From Streptomyces poonensis (lineage in GTDB: Bacteria; Actinomycetota; Actinomycetes; Streptomycetales; Streptomycetaceae): 64,000 nucleotides of DNA. Made by a program: the position numbers and the translations under genes. The notes under the pieces are model-generated. The model did no database searches and had not been told where the DNA came from. It saw nothing but the letters and a program-made list of their open reading frames with translations. Where the stretch lies: positions 15,811 to 79,810 of the forward strand of contig NZ_BMVW01000006.1 of NCBI RefSeq assembly GCF_014650915.1, in the 5' to 3' direction. Positions 62,579 through 64,000 of this stretch are shown here, piece by piece (positions within the stretch are counted from its first letter, which is position 1; each line of letters opens with the position of its first letter).

Positions 62579-64000
62579 TTAGAACGCCGCCTCGTCCAGC
62601 TCCATCAGGTCCAGGTCCACGCCCGTGGACAGCTTGCGGGCCAGGGTGACACCCGGCAGGACGTTGGCCGCGAAGAACTTCGCCGCCGCGATCTTGCCCG
62701 TGTAGAAGGCCTTGTCCTTCGCCGAGACGCCGGACTCCAGCTTCTCGGCGGCGACCGCGGCGCCCCGCAGCAGCAGGTAGCCGACGATCACGTCACCGGA
62801 GGCCATCAGCAGGCGGGTGGTGTTCAGCCCGACCTTGTAGATGTTCTTGACGTCCTGCTCGGTGGCCGCGAGGTCGGTGAGCATCAGGCCGACGATGGCC
62901 TCCAGCTCGACGGCGGCCTTGGCGAGGTGGTCGCGGGCCGCGGCCAGCTCCTCGCCGCCGGTGCCGATCGCCAGGAACTTCTTGATCTCCTCGGCGAGCT
63001 GGTTCAGCGCGGCGCCCTGGTTGCGGACGATCTTCCGGAAGAAGAAGTCCTGGCCCTGGATCGCGGTGGTGCCCTCGTACAGGGTGTCGATCTTGGCGTC
63101 GCGGATGTACTGCTCGATCGGGTACTCCTGCAGGAAGCCGGAGCCGCCGAAGGTCTGCAGCGACTGGGCGAGCTGCTCGTAGCCCTTCTCGGAGCCGTAG
63201 CCCTTGACGATCGGCAGGAGGAGGTCGTTCAGGGCGTGCAGCGCGGCGGTGTCCTCGCCGGCGGCCTCCTTGACGGCGATCTCGTCCTGGACGGAGGCGG
63301 TGTGCAGCACCAGGGCGCGCATGCCCTCCGCGTACGCCTTCTGCGTCATCAGCGAGCGGCGCACGTCCGGGTGGTGCGTGATGGTGACCTTGGGCGCCGT
63401 CTTGTCCATGAAGTTGGCGAGGTCCGGGCCCTGGACACGCTCCTTGGCGTACTCCAGCGCGTTCAGGTAACCGGTCGACAGGGTCGAGATCGCCTTCGTG
63501 CCGACCATCATCCGGGCGAACTCGATGATGCGGAACATCTGGCGGATGCCGTCGTGCTTGTCGCCGATCAGCCAGCCCTTGGCGGGGTGCCGGTCGCCGA
63601 ACGTCATCTCGCAGGTGTTGGAGGCCTTCAGGCCCATCTTGTGCTCGACGTTCGTGGCGTAGACGCCGTTGCGCTCGCCCAGCTCGCCGGTCTCGAAGTC
63701 GAAGAGGTACTTCGGGACGAGGAAGAGGGACAGGCCCTTGGTGCCGGGGCCGGCGCCCTCGGGACGGGCCAGCACGTAGTGGAGGATGTTCTCCTCCATG
63801 TCGTGCTCACCCGAGGTGATGAAGCGCTTCACGCCCTCGATGTGCCAGGAGCCGTCCTCCTGCTGTACGGCCTTGGTGCGCCCGGCGCCGACGTCCGAAC
63901 CGGCGTCCGGCTCCGTGAGCACCATGGTGGAGCCCCAGGTCCGCTCGACGGCGACCTTCGCGGCCTTCTTCTGCTCCTCGGTGCCCTCCTCGAAGAGGAT
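62579..64000 (-). CDS. acyl-CoA dehydrogenase, long form with C-terminal extension (5' end outside window)
   Basis: The first residues lie beyond the window edge; 473 codons are seen, with no start visible. FAD/acyl-CoA signatures are MVLTEPDAGSDVGAGRTKAV and RFITSGEHD, then the helical C-domain with IEFARMMVGTKAISTLSTGY and TLYEGTTAIQGQDFFFRKI. A C-terminal acetyl-CoA dehydrogenase-like extension ends in LDLMELDEAAF. This belongs to the 600-residue group of acyl-CoA dehydrogenases. It introduces the 2,3 double bond into acyl-CoA. Confidence 0.92.
   Translation of the reverse strand: MLFEEGTEEQKKAAKVAVERTWGSTMVLTEPDAGSDVGAGRTKAVQQEDGSWHIEGVKRFITSGEHDMEENILHYVLARPEGAGPGTKGLSLFLVPKYLFDFETGELGERNGVYATNVEHKMGLKASNTCEMTFGDRHPAKGWLIGDKHDGIRQMFRIIEFARMMVGTKAISTLSTGYLNALEYAKERVQGPDLANFMDKTAPKVTITHHPDVRRSLMTQKAYAEGMRALVLHTASVQDEIAVKEAAGEDTAALHALNDLLLPIVKGYGSEKGYEQLAQSLQTFGGSGFLQEYPIEQYIRDAKIDTLYEGTTAIQGQDFFFRKIVRNQGAALNQLAEEIKKFLAIGTGGEELAAARDHLAKAAVELEAIVGLMLTDLAATEQDVKNIYKVGLNTTRLLMASGDVIVGYLLLRGAAVAAEKLESGVSAKDKAFYTGKIAAAKFFAANVLPGVTLARKLSTGVDLDLMELDEAAF

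Overview
The window is a GC-rich actinobacterial chromosome segment that reads as the core of a Streptomyces chromosome, close to oriC. Three things point there. The gene order (crgA, class E sortases, pknB-pbpA-rodA-pstP-fhaB-fhaA, tRNA-Leu) is the conserved Streptomyces order counter-clockwise of dnaA. GTG and TTG starts and 4-nt ATGA/GTGA gene overlaps are common. Exact parS palindromes (GTTTCACGTGAAAC) and DnaA boxes (TTGTCCACA, TTATCCACA) are present, as expected near the origin. I name Streptomyces by pattern and synteny from memory, not by a search.

Layout. 1-17 kb is a cell-envelope and division block: a DUF5324 membrane protein, a cyclophilin, a rhomboid protease, crgA, a DUF881 protein, three class E sortases around a TrpG-type amidotransferase and a 53-residue membrane protein, then the leftward cluster fhaA-fhaB-pstP-rodA-pbpA-pknB (phospho-signalling plus peptidoglycan synthesis), ending at tRNA-Leu(CAG). 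17-21 kb holds a GNAT acetyltransferase, a DUF2252 protein, a J-domain-like protein and a rhodanese. 21-32 kb is a phenylacetate catabolism region: paaABCDE (leftward), paaN, paaH and a TetR regulator, interrupted by a DUF5819/HTTM pair and an SPOUT RNA methyltransferase. An 18-bp operator-like sequence recurs before paaA and between paaN and paaH, and in diverged form before the next cluster. 32-36 kb is the Lrp-type bkdR with a branched-chain 2-oxoacid dehydrogenase set (E1alpha, E1beta, E2). 36-42 kb holds mobA, moeA, a parS pair, an RCK potassium channel, a DrrAB-type ABC exporter and a quinone oxidoreductase. 42-49 kb holds a repeat-rich secreted protein, the proteasome activator Bpa, a decayed Ser/Thr kinase beside an intact one, an aminoglycoside-phosphotransferase-fold protein and a NarL-type response regulator. 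49-53 kb is a second E1alpha/E1beta/E2 operon. 53-64 kb holds a K15-type DD-peptidase, a GntR-MFS pair, a mycothiol-dependent-isomerase-like protein, a carbon-nitrogen hydrolase, a thioredoxin-NHL protein, an M18 aminopeptidase and an acyl-CoA dehydrogenase cut by the window edge.

How it fits together. The first third couples septum and cell-wall growth (CrgA, PbpA, RodA, PknB/PstP/FHA) with sortase anchoring of surface proteins. The middle and right parts are acyl-CoA and branched-chain metabolism (Paa, two BKD sets, acyl-CoA dehydrogenase), the kind of supply that feeds fatty-acid and polyketide starters. No phage, transposase, CRISPR array or obvious foreign island was found. The least expected items are an interspersed hairpin repeat inserted in frame in the TrpG-type amidotransferase, a shared operator linking paa genes and perhaps bkd genes, a DnaA-box cluster at crgA, and the degenerate kinase.
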